In this document: positions 38,323 through 45,378 of the stretch, one piece after another
Layout: the number at the start of each line of letters is the position of its first letter
Numbering within the stretch: position 1 is the stretch's first letter
Assembly: GCA_030246985.1 (NCBI GenBank)
Contig: CP107246.1
Coordinates: 2,544,282 to 2,608,281, forward strand
Length of the DNA: 64,000 nt
Origin: Candidatus Nitricoxidivorans perseverans
Lineage (GTDB): Bacteria > Pseudomonadota > Gammaproteobacteria > Burkholderiales > Rhodocyclaceae
Direction: 5' to 3'
Program-made: the position numbers and the translations under genes
The notes under the pieces: model-generated
The model's database searches: none
The model's input: the letters and a program-made list of their open reading frames with translations, nothing else
Told to the model about the DNA's origin: nothing

Positions 38323-38731
38323 TCCCGCCAGCGCTGACTTTGCTCGGTCAATTTGACACAGCGACAGGCCGGTCTTACATTCCAATGTCTTGTTCAACTT
38401 GTCGCCATTTAAGTGCCTGGCCCGTTCTCCGGATTCCTTAACAGCTTCGACCCCGACCCCGTCAAGCGGGGCCGGCAGTTCGAACATTTCATCAAATGGT
38501 TCCTCAAGGCCGATCCGGAATGGTCGACGCAGGTCGACCAGGTCTGGCTCTGGAACGAGTGGCCGAATCGCTGGGGCGCGGCCCGATGAAGATACTTCAA
38601 GAATCTCCTGGCTCGTTGTGCAGGCTGCCGTTAATGACCTTGCCCGTGTTCTCAATAGGGAGTGAAGTAGTAAGTGGGACAGGCCCATTTTTACGGCTTG
38701 CGGACTGTAAAACATCGCTATACACTTCGAC
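38323..38731. other. Degenerate accessory spacer upstream of higB
   Basis: About 400 bases between the higA remnant and higB. Apart from the helicase fragment, no intact gene is supported; the open frames here in other phases have no recognisable composition. Just before higB, TGTA (38706-38709) and TACA (38721-38724) form a small dyad around a TATACA -10-like element, possibly the toxin-antitoxin operator. Confidence 0.45.
38413..38589 (+). pseudogene. N-terminal fragment of a restriction-endonuclease/helicase-like protein
   Basis: A 58-codon frame beginning GTG and containing RGRQFEHFIKWFLKADPEW and QVWLWNEWPNRWGAA before a stop. This pattern is the N-terminus of large predicted superfamily II helicases with an Mrr-like nuclease domain, where RWG is normally followed by an acidic GIDLV motif. 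Here it stops right after RWGAAR, so the catalytic parts are missing. It looks like a deletion relic of a defence gene lying in the same scar as higBA. The family call rests on remembered pattern and needs a search. Confidence 0.55.
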
Positions 38732-39010
38732 ATGATCAGGAGCTTCCGGCACAAGGGCATCGAGCGGTTCTTCAGGACGGGAACGAAGGCCGGCATCCAG
38801 GCGCAGCATGCGAACCGGCTGCGCATCATGCTGACCCGCCTGGATGTCGCCGTCCGTCCCGAGGACATGGATGCGCCGGGTTGGGGGCTGCATCCGCTGA
38901 AGCACGACCTTGCCGGGCACTGGTCCGTCTCGGTCAGCGGCAACTGGCGCATGACGTTTGCTTTCGAGGGCGCCGATGCCGTGCTGGTCGATTACCAGGA
39001 CTACCACTAG
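38732..39010 (+). CDS. higB: HigB/RelE-type toxin
   Basis: 92 residues starting MIRSFRHKGIERFFRTG, with LHPLKHDLAGHWSVSVSGNWRMTFAFEG and VDYQDYH, the HigB pattern of ribosome-dependent mRNA endonucleases. The toxin precedes the antitoxin, which is diagnostic of higBA. Length is normal and the frame intact, so it should be active. It lies 12 bases before higA. Confidence 0.95.
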   Translation: MIRSFRHKGIERFFRTGTKAGIQAQHANRLRIMLTRLDVAVRPEDMDAPGWGLHPLKHDLAGHWSVSVSGNWRMTFAFEGADAVLVDYQDYH

Positions 39011-39022
39011 AGGAATGCAACC

Positions 39023-39307
39023 ATGTCGAGAATGCACAACCCCGCGCACCCCGGCGAGGTGCTGCGCGAGTTCATCCCGGAAGGCATGACCGTTACCGAG
39101 ACGGCGCAGCGCCTCGGCGTTTCGCGCGTCATGCTCTCGCGGGTGCTCAACGGCCGCTCGGCGATGACTGCCGACATGGCGATCCGTGTCGGCCTGCTTA
39201 CCCGCACCACGCCTGAATCGTGGCTTTCCAATCAGGTGCAATGGGACTTGTGGCAGAGCGGCCGCAAGCCGAAGCCGAAAGTGCAGCCGCTGCGCCGCGC
39301 CGCATGA
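39023..39307 (+). CDS. higA: HigA antitoxin
   Basis: 94 residues with the HigA start MHNPAHPGEVLREFIP and an XRE-type helix-turn-helix (MTVTETAQRLGVSRVMLSRVLNGRSAMT). The C-terminal tail RKPKPKVQPLRRAA is the part duplicated upstream at 38288-38322. It represses the higBA promoter and neutralises HigB. It is followed by a strong hairpin. Confidence 0.95.
   Translation: MSRMHNPAHPGEVLREFIPEGMTVTETAQRLGVSRVMLSRVLNGRSAMTADMAIRVGLLTRTTPESWLSNQVQWDLWQSGRKPKPKVQPLRRAA
39263..39297 (+). repeat. 35-base direct repeat, copy 2 (inside higA)
   Basis: This is the intact counterpart of the repeat at 38288-38322, 34 of 35 bases identical. The two copies flank the helicase fragment, higB and most of higA, an interval of about 975 bases. 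That suggests a past tandem duplication or recombination of a higBA unit. Confidence 0.8.
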
Positions 39308-39337
39308 CAAATCGTCGAGGCTCGCAAGCGACGCCGT

Positions 39338-39371
39338 CTGTCCGGCGCTGACTTTCTTCAGCGCCGGACAG
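39338..39371. terminator. Bidirectional terminator-like hairpin between higA and the cytochrome b operon
   Basis: A perfect 14-bp stem CTGTCCGGCGCTGA/TCAGCGCCGGACAG with a 6-base loop CTTTCT. It lies between two convergent genes (higA plus, cytochrome b fusion minus). There is no long T run on either side, so termination strength is uncertain. Confidence 0.7.
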
Positions 39372-39389
39372 AATCCTTCAGCCCGGTAG

Positions 39390-41303
39390 TTACTCCTTCG
39401 GCTGCAACGCCGCCGAGCGGGCCGACAGTACGAAGGCGTCGGAGAAGCACATGCCTTCCTCGGCGCCCTGGGCCTTGAGGTGCGGAAACACGGCTTCGAC
39501 CATGCGCACGGAGCCGCAGGCGTAGATTTCGTGGCCGCCGAGGGACGGGAAGTCCTGGAGGATGGCTTCATGCACGAGGCCGGTGCGGCCGGTCCAATCG
39601 TCGGACGGCTCCGGTTCTTGGACCACGGGCACGAAGTGGAAGTTGGCATGTTCCTGCGCCCAGCGCTTCGGCAGGTCCGGCAGGTAGAGATCGGCAAGCT
39701 TGCGCACGCCCCAGTAGAGGTACATCGGGCGCTTGAGGCCGCGCTGGAATGCGTCCTCGATCATGCTCTTGACCGGCGCGAAGCCGGTGGCGCCCGCCAC
39801 GAAGACGATGGGCCGCTCGGATTCCTGCAACGAGAAATTGCCCAGCGGGCCTTCGAATCGAACTTTATCCCCTTCCTTCATCCGCTCGAACACATGGGTG
39901 GTGAACCGCCCGCCCGGCATCAGGCGAATCTGGAGTTCGACGAATTCGGCTTCATGGGGCGGGTTGGCGAAGGAGAAGGCGCGCCGCTGGCCGTCTTCGA
40001 GGATGACGTTGATGTACTGGCCGGCCGTGAAGGCGATCTGTTGGCCTTCCGGCAGCTTGAGCAGGACGCGCATGACGTCGGGGGCGAGCCTTTCCATCTT
40101 CACGACGCGGGCGGCGTATTCCCGGATGGCGCTGGTTGCGGCGCTTTCCTCATATTCGATGACCGCATCTTCCAGCACGGTGGCGCAGCACATCAGCACC
40201 TTCCCCTGCGCGCGCTCTTCCGCCGAGAGTGCATTGGGCTGGTAGACGCCGGGATCCACCTCGCCGTGCAGCACGGTGCATTTACAGACGCCGCAGCCGC
40301 CGTTCCTGCATTCGTAAGGCAGATCGACGTCCTGCCTCAGGCCGGCGTCCAGGAGCGTCTCGCCGTAGCGGGCGGTGACGGTCATGTGGGCGGGGTAGAA
40401 GGCGAGGGTCGATTCCGCCTGGTGGGTTCCGCGGCGCATGGGCGGCAGCCAGGGGACGAGGTACAGCAGGAGGGTGAGGCCGATGACGCCGAACCATAGA
40501 TTCATCGGGTCGACGACATAGACGAGCGCGAGCACCGGCAGCTCGAACCAGTCGAACTCGATGCCGGTGGGCACCACCGACATATCGGCTTCGCCGCCCT
40601 GGCTGAGTACGGGTTTGACCAGCGCCAGCGCCAGGAACATCAGGGTGACGGCGATGGCGATGGGGCGCGGCGGGTTGATGTGCGCCCGCGGCACGCGCTG
40701 GACATGAATCCACATGAGGAACACCACGATCAGCGGCGCGCCGAGGTGGATGAAGGCCAGCAGCGTGAACAGCCGGCTGTTGACGTTTTCCTGGTAGATG
40801 AAGTTGCGAATCAGGGTGCCGTTGAACATCGGCAGCACGTCGAACCATTCGGCGGTGGCGACGACCACGAACTGGGCCAGCTTGTCCCACACCAGCATGA
40901 AACCGTTGACGCCGGCGATATAGACCAGCCAGATCAGCACCACGCCGGTGATCCAGGAGAACCAGCGGAAGCCGCGGTAGCGGTCGTAGGCGAAGTGCCG
41001 CAGCATGTGCAGCAGCATGGTGAGGATCATGCCGTCGGTGGCGTAGCGATGGATGCTGCGCAGAATGCCGCCGGCCCACCACTGGTTGTGGGTGATCCGC
41101 TCCACCGATTCGTAAGCGTCGTTGACGCCAGTGTCGGCGAAGATGTAGAGGTAGAGGCCCGTGCCCGCCAGCAGCCAGAACTGCCAGAAGCTGATGGTGC
41201 CCAGGTGGTAGAAGGGGTTCATCTTGTCGCCGAAGGCGTGATTGAACGTGTTTTCGGCGTGCATGAAGAACCAGCGCACGATTTTCTGAAGGAATTTGAT
41301 CAT
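39390..41303 (-). CDS. Cytochrome b fused to [2Fe-2S] ferredoxin and FAD/NAD(P) reductase
   Basis: A 637-residue three-module protein. Residues about 1-290: cytochrome b/b6 membrane domain with two bis-His haem pairs at 14-residue spacing, His85/His99 and His186/His200. A later helix keeps only a relic of the Qo PEWY region (EFDWF near 249-253). Residues about 305-390: plant-type ferredoxin with Cys332, Cys337, Cys340 and Cys372. Residues about 395-637: ferredoxin-NAD(P) reductase domain with FAD motif RAFS (441-444), NAD motif GATGFAP (504-510) and CGS (596-598). The start ATG 41303 gives an N-terminus alignable with the paralogue at 41804. It probably moves electrons between quinone and NAD(P)H. 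Direction and partner are unknown. It is the last gene of an FNR-box-led triplet. Confidence 0.88.
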   Translation of the reverse strand: MIKFLQKIVRWFFMHAENTFNHAFGDKMNPFYHLGTISFWQFWLLAGTGLYLYIFADTGVNDAYESVERITHNQWWAGGILRSIHRYATDGMILTMLLHMLRHFAYDRYRGFRWFSWITGVVLIWLVYIAGVNGFMLVWDKLAQFVVVATAEWFDVLPMFNGTLIRNFIYQENVNSRLFTLLAFIHLGAPLIVVFLMWIHVQRVPRAHINPPRPIAIAVTLMFLALALVKPVLSQGGEADMSVVPTGIEFDWFELPVLALVYVVDPMNLWFGVIGLTLLLYLVPWLPPMRRGTHQAESTLAFYPAHMTVTARYGETLLDAGLRQDVDLPYECRNGGCGVCKCTVLHGEVDPGVYQPNALSAEERAQGKVLMCCATVLEDAVIEYEESAATSAIREYAARVVKMERLAPDVMRVLLKLPEGQQIAFTAGQYINVILEDGQRRAFSFANPPHEAEFVELQIRLMPGGRFTTHVFERMKEGDKVRFEGPLGNFSLQESERPIVFVAGATGFAPVKSMIEDAFQRGLKRPMYLYWGVRKLADLYLPDLPKRWAQEHANFHFVPVVQEPEPSDDWTGRTGLVHEAILQDFPSLGGHEIYACGSVRMVEAVFPHLKAQGAEEGMCFSDAFVLSARSAALQPKE

Positions 41304-41313
41304 TGTCGTGTGC

Positions 41314-41811
41314 TCACTGGAAGAACAGGCCGCCCTTGTCGGGGTTGAAGTCGATGACCAGCACTTGGGCCGGTTTGAGGACAACCTTCCCCTCCTTGAC
41401 GAATTTGAAGCCGGGCTTGGCCTTGTTGTCGTTCATCCTCACCGACAGCAGGTGCTCGCCGGCCTTCACCTCGAAACGCTTATAGACGGTCGATACGCCG
41501 TCCTTGGCGATGCCGGTGGGGTGCATGACAGTGCGGAAAACCGGCTGGCCGTCGATATCCATGTGCAGCGTAATGTCGGAACGCTCCCGCGGGCACTCCA
41601 GCGGCGCGCGCATGTTGCGGGGCAGCTTTGCCAGCTCTTCCTGCGTGCGCTTGCGGCACTCGCGGTCGCCGAGGTGGCTGATCGACAGCTTGATCAGGGC
41701 GACGTCGTCCGGAATCTGGTGGTACTTGGGCGAGGTGGCGAAATAGCCGATGAATACGGCGAAGGCGCCGTACAGGATCACCTGGCCGATGATGGCGGAG
41801 GGTTTAATCAT
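41314..41811 (-). CDS. Membrane-anchored periplasmic protein of the cytochrome b cluster
   Basis: 165 residues, not recognised. One N-terminal helix (IIGQVILYGAFAVFIGYFA) and then a soluble, probably periplasmic domain with two cysteines (Cys52 in DRECRKRT, Cys73 in LECPRER) and a beta-rich C-terminus (FEVKAGEHLLSVRMND, LVIDFNPDKGGLFFQ). The topology recalls a Rieske subunit, but there is no CTHLGC or other cluster motif and no haem motif. It overlaps the upstream cytochrome b gene by 8 bases and lies 10 bases before the fusion gene, so it is part of the same complex by context. Confidence 0.7.
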   Translation of the reverse strand: MIKPSAIIGQVILYGAFAVFIGYFATSPKYHQIPDDVALIKLSISHLGDRECRKRTQEELAKLPRNMRAPLECPRERSDITLHMDIDGQPVFRTVMHPTGIAKDGVSTVYKRFEVKAGEHLLSVRMNDNKAKPGFKFVKEGKVVLKPAQVLVIDFNPDKGGLFFQ

Positions 41812-43417
41812 GGTGTGAGGTTCTCCGGTGGTAGGGGAGCGGCCTGCCGGTGTCGGTGGCCAGGGTTTCGATTCGGGTTCTGAATGCTTTCAATTCCTCG
41901 GCCAGCGTTTCACCGTCATGAGCCGAGGCAAAAACCAGATGCAGGCGCTCCGGCGGCACGTTGGCGCGCAGGTGGGGTTCGCGCCGGCCGGCCAGCCGTT
42001 CCACGGTCCATTGCTCGCCGAGACGGAATTCGCAGCCGCAGGCGCGGCAGCCGGTGACCAGCACGCCGTCGGCGCCGCCGCGCAGCGCATATTCGACGAA
42101 GGCGGGCGGCAGCATGCCCGTGCACATGAGGCTCATCACCGCCGTGTCGGGTGCTTCGAGGGATTTGACGGCGGCGCCGCGGTCGCAGCCGAAGACGACG
42201 ATCTTCGTCGCACCGCCGAGCCCCGCGATTTTTTCCTCAAGCTCCCGGCGGAGGATGTTCACAGGCTGTTGCGGCATGTCGATGCCGGTGACCAGCTCCT
42301 CCTGGCTGCGGAAGGGCGTCGACGAAGGGCAGGAACCCGCGCAGATGCCGCAACCCGCGCACAGATCGGCGTCGACGATGGCGATCTTGTAGCCGGGCTT
42401 GTCGGGATGGGCCTCCATCATGATGGCGGCGTAGGGACAGTCGGCGAGACAGCGGCTGCATCCGTTGCAGTTGTCGGGATCCACCACGGCGATGGGCGCC
42501 GGCTTGGGATGGGGCAGCAGCGGCAGCACGAAGAGCAGGATCGTGCCGCCCAGCATCAGCGTCCAGACGAAGGCGGGCGAGGTGGCGTCGGTCAGCGGAT
42601 GCAGGAACAGGATGATCCAGTCGAGCCGCAACCCGGTCGCCACCACGGACAGGTCTGCCGGGGCATCGCTCACCGCGGGTTTCACCAGCGCGAGCAGCAG
42701 CAGGACGGCGAAGGTGCCGAGCGCCAGCCGCCGGGCCGGAAAGTGATCCACCCGGCTGATGCGGTGGACATGCGCCCAGAGGCCGAGGATCAGCATCAGC
42801 GGGACGCCGATATGGATGAACACGAGGACCGTGAAGAAGCGGTCGTTGATCGCTTCGGGCGTCAGGAAATTGCGCGCCGCGGGTTCGCTGAAGATCGGTA
42901 GCCAGTCGAGCAGTTCGGTGGAGGCGATCGCGGAGAACTGGGCCAACCGGTCCCATACGATCCAGTAGCCGCCGATGCCGGAAAAGAACATCAGCCAGAG
43001 GAGGGGGACGCCGGTGGCCCAGGAATAGAGGCGGAAACCGTAGTAGCGGCCGTAGGCCCATTCGCGGACCAAGTGCAGCATCGTCACCAGGATGAAGGCG
43101 TCGGAGGCGTAGCGGTGCAGGCTGCGCAGGATGCCGCCCAAGTACCACTGCTCCTTCGACAGCCAGTCGATGGACGTGTAAACGCCCTCGATGCTGGTGT
43201 CGAGCACCGTGTAGAGGTAAAGACCGCTGACAGTGATGATCCAGAGGAAATAAAAACCCAGCGCGCCCAGATGGCGCAAGGGGTTGTCAGCGCCGCCGAA
43301 AGGCGCATCGAAGGCTTCCTCGATACGCATGAAAACAGCTTGCGCGCTGCCGCGCAGAGTTTCGTGAAAGCTCACGCTGAAAGTGATCCATGGACGGTCG
43401 GTACCGGTGCCAACCAT
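41804..43417 (-). CDS. Cytochrome b fused to two [4Fe-4S] clusters and an MvhD-like domain
   Basis: 537 residues if started at ATG 43417. The membrane cytochrome b domain has haem pairs His101/His115 and His202/His216, paralogous to the neighbouring fusion. It is followed by a 2[4Fe-4S] ferredoxin (Cys317, 320, 323, 327 and Cys353, 356, 359, 363) and a C-terminal MvhD/hydrogenase delta-type [2Fe-2S] domain (FGCDRGAAV, MCTGMLPPAF, VTGCRACGCEF; Cys411, 432, 457, 460). In methanogens MvhD links hydrogenase to the bifurcating heterodisulfide reductase. The Qo PEWY motif is replaced by RLDWII. The promoter predicted from the FNR box starts near 43420, so a GTG at 43375 with a 45-base leader may be the true start; its N-terminus aligns with the paralogue. 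Confidence 0.87.
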   Translation of the reverse strand: MVGTGTDRPWITFSVSFHETLRGSAQAVFMRIEEAFDAPFGGADNPLRHLGALGFYFLWIITVSGLYLYTVLDTSIEGVYTSIDWLSKEQWYLGGILRSLHRYASDAFILVTMLHLVREWAYGRYYGFRLYSWATGVPLLWLMFFSGIGGYWIVWDRLAQFSAIASTELLDWLPIFSEPAARNFLTPEAINDRFFTVLVFIHIGVPLMLILGLWAHVHRISRVDHFPARRLALGTFAVLLLLALVKPAVSDAPADLSVVATGLRLDWIILFLHPLTDATSPAFVWTLMLGGTILLFVLPLLPHPKPAPIAVVDPDNCNGCSRCLADCPYAAIMMEAHPDKPGYKIAIVDADLCAGCGICAGSCPSSTPFRSQEELVTGIDMPQQPVNILRRELEEKIAGLGGATKIVVFGCDRGAAVKSLEAPDTAVMSLMCTGMLPPAFVEYALRGGADGVLVTGCRACGCEFRLGEQWTVERLAGRREPHLRANVPPERLHLVFASAHDGETLAEELKAFRTRIETLATDTGRPLPYHRRTSHHD

Positions 43418-43454
43418 TAGGGATCAATGATATACAGGCAGGGGGCGCGACAAA

Positions 43455-43468
43455 TTGACACGTATCAA
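43455..43468 (-). promoter_or_regulatory. FNR/DNR box for the cytochrome b triplet
   Basis: On the minus strand TTGATACGTGTCAA, one base from the consensus and with a fully palindromic ACGT centre. A -10 TATCAT (43432-43427) is placed so that the box is at about -41.5, with transcription from about 43420. The box overlaps the stop codon of the SCO gene, so the triplet can be induced separately from the upstream ctaB-SCO genes. Confidence 0.85.
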
Positions 43469-44337
43469 CCGGATCGGGGCTTGCGGCTGCGGCGGTCCTG
43501 CCAGAAATACCAGGCCAGCCAGATGATGAAGGTCAGCAGGCCGGCGATCTCGAAGTAGATGGCGTAATTGGTGCGGTACTTGCCCGTGACGGGGTCATAG
43601 ATGGAGCAGAGGATGCGGATACGGTCAAGCACTTCCCCCAGCATATTGACATCGGGAGGGATGGATGCGCCGGTGATCATCGCCTTGAGGGGCTCGGCCA
43701 GGGCTTCTGCAGTGAAGCTTTCCCCATAGACCTGCCGGAAAATCTTTCCTTCGGCATCGACGATGGTGACCTGGTTGATATGGTCGAAGCCCGCCGGCGT
43801 GGCGATGTAGCTGAAGCCGAAATTGCGCGTCAGGTCATTGACGATGGCCGGTGCGGGGCTGAGGAATTCCCAGTTGGGCAGGTAGATGCCGTATTGCTTC
43901 GCGAACGACTTCATCGCTTCAGGCGAATCGAAGGGTTGGTTGAAGCCGATGCTGACGATGTTGAAGCGGTCGGCCCCGAGCATGGCCACGGTTCCCTCGA
44001 CGGCTTTTTGCAGGTTGCGCGTGGTCGTCGGGCAGACCTGGAAGCAGGCGGTGTAGATGAAGCTGACCAGGAGCGGCTTGCCCCGATAGCGCGAAAGCGG
44101 CGTCGGCCGCCCCTGGCGGTCCAGCAGGACATGGTCGCCGACCGGCTGGCCGATCACGCCCTGGGACAGCTTCACCGCCTCCTTCTCGTCGAGGACGGTC
44201 AGGGAAGTATTGACGACGGACCCCAGGGGGCGCGCGGTCACCTTGGGGGCGGGCGCGGTTTCGGCGGAGGTCGAAGCGGGCAGTACGGCAAATGCCGCCG
44301 CCACGAGGGTGGCGGCGCGTAAAGGAAGGGATGTCAC
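43465..44337 (-). CDS. SCO1/SenC family protein with C-terminal membrane helix
   Basis: 290 residues. Signal peptide (LPLRAATLVAAAFAVLPASTSA), thioredoxin-like domain with copper ligands CFQVC and the distal His in GFDHINQV, then a long C-terminal extension ending in a membrane helix (YFEIAGLLTFIIWLAWYFW). The C-terminal anchor is unlike the lipoprotein SCO at 35760, so the two probably serve different enzymes. It follows ctaB by 14 bases. The likely client is the CuA subunit at 47093. Confidence 0.9.
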   Translation of the reverse strand: MTSLPLRAATLVAAAFAVLPASTSAETAPAPKVTARPLGSVVNTSLTVLDEKEAVKLSQGVIGQPVGDHVLLDRQGRPTPLSRYRGKPLLVSFIYTACFQVCPTTTRNLQKAVEGTVAMLGADRFNIVSIGFNQPFDSPEAMKSFAKQYGIYLPNWEFLSPAPAIVNDLTRNFGFSYIATPAGFDHINQVTIVDAEGKIFRQVYGESFTAEALAEPLKAMITGASIPPDVNMLGEVLDRIRILCSIYDPVTGKYRTNYAIYFEIAGLLTFIIWLAWYFWQDRRSRKPRSG

Positions 44338-44351
44338 CGATTTGCGCCTGT

Positions 44352-45251
44352 TCAGAAACGGGCGTCAATGATCGCGGTAGTCAGGACGAGGGTCAACTGG
44401 GCCAGCGATGCATGGAAGCAGCCCATGGCCGTCTTCCGGTTCGGCTCGCGGGCAAGAATCCATGCCTTGTGGATGAACAGGACGCCTCCCGCGGCGGCGC
44501 CAGCAAGATAGATGGCGCCGAGGCCGAACATCGCAGGCAGGAAGGAAGCCGCCACCAGGGCCACGGTGCTGGCGAAGATCGTCTGCGCGGCCCGCTTGTC
44601 GCCGACCACCACGGGCAGCATGGGCACTTTCGCGGCTGCGTAGTCGTCGCGGAACGCGATCGCCAAGGCCCAGAAATGGGGCGGCGTCCAAAGGAAGAGG
44701 ACGAAGGCAAGCGCGAGCGGCACGGCGCCGATGTTCGGGTCGGCCGCTGTGGCGCCGGCAAGGACGGCCCAGCTGCCGGCCAGCCCGCCGAACACGATGT
44801 TGAGCCAGGTGCGGCGCTTGAGCCAGACCGTATAGACGACGGCATAGAAGAATGCGCCGAGGAAGGTGAACAAGGCCGACCACGCATTGAGCGCCAGCCA
44901 GGCCGCGCCGACCGACAGCACCATCAGGACGCCGATGACGACGAGCCAGATCGGGCCATGCGGGACTTCGCCCGTCGCGAACACCCGCTTTCGGGTACGC
45001 GACATGAGGGGATCGATGTCGTGCTCGTAGTACTGGTTGAAGGCGCCGGCGCTCGCGGAAGAGACCAGCACGGCCAGCGTCAGCACGATGAACTGCGCCA
45101 CGCTCAGGCCGGGGCCGGAACCAACCGCCAGGCCGGCCAGAGCGGTGAAGGTGATGACGACACCGATGCGCAGCTTGAATACGCCCAGGATGGCACGGAG
45201 GGACAACCTGGTAGAACCATTGGGTGACAGAGGGGGCAGTGTCGATTCCAT
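44352..45251 (-). CDS. ctaB: Protohaem IX farnesyltransferase (haem O synthase)
   Basis: 299 residues, UbiA-type prenyltransferase with nine or so helices. Motifs: AGAFNQYYEHDIDPLMSRTRKR (first Asp-rich motif NxxxDxxxD form) and FLWTPPHFWALAIAFRDDY (second motif). It farnesylates haem b to haem O for the haem A made by the ctaA genes across the divergent region. It lies between coxBA and SCO in the same direction. A set of hairpins occupies the 127-base gap to coxA. Confidence 0.95.
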   Translation of the reverse strand: MESTLPPLSPNGSTRLSLRAILGVFKLRIGVVITFTALAGLAVGSGPGLSVAQFIVLTLAVLVSSASAGAFNQYYEHDIDPLMSRTRKRVFATGEVPHGPIWLVVIGVLMVLSVGAAWLALNAWSALFTFLGAFFYAVVYTVWLKRRTWLNIVFGGLAGSWAVLAGATAADPNIGAVPLALAFVLFLWTPPHFWALAIAFRDDYAAAKVPMLPVVVGDKRAAQTIFASTVALVAASFLPAMFGLGAIYLAGAAAGGVLFIHKAWILAREPNRKTAMGCFHASLAQLTLVLTTAIIDARF

Positions 45252-45285
45252 AGGCTGGTCGTGTGGTGTTTTTCTGATATTGATC

Positions 45286-45367
45286 GGAACCTGCTTGAAT
45301 CGGGCCTGTCTGTCAAAAGCCCGATTGAGGCAGGTTCCTCGTTCCCTTACAGGGGACGGGGAACCTG
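45286..45367. promoter_or_regulatory. Overlapping, mutually exclusive hairpins between coxA and ctaB
   Basis: Three arms are complementary in two ways. The arm at 45286-45305 pairs with 45319-45338 (20 bp, one mismatch and one G-T). The 3' part of that second arm (45331-45346) pairs alternatively with 45352-45367 (16 bp, two G-T) around TTACA. Both cannot form at once. No T run follows on either strand, so this is not a plain terminator. It could be an attenuator, a processing site or a partial terminator reducing ctaB expression. Confidence 0.6.
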
Positions 45368-45378
45368 TTACGCCTGCG

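Noticed and set aside
38390..38665. 91-codon plus-strand frame overlapping the helicase fragment
   Set aside because: Ser/Pro/Arg-rich and out of frame with the recognisable RGRQFEHF segment.
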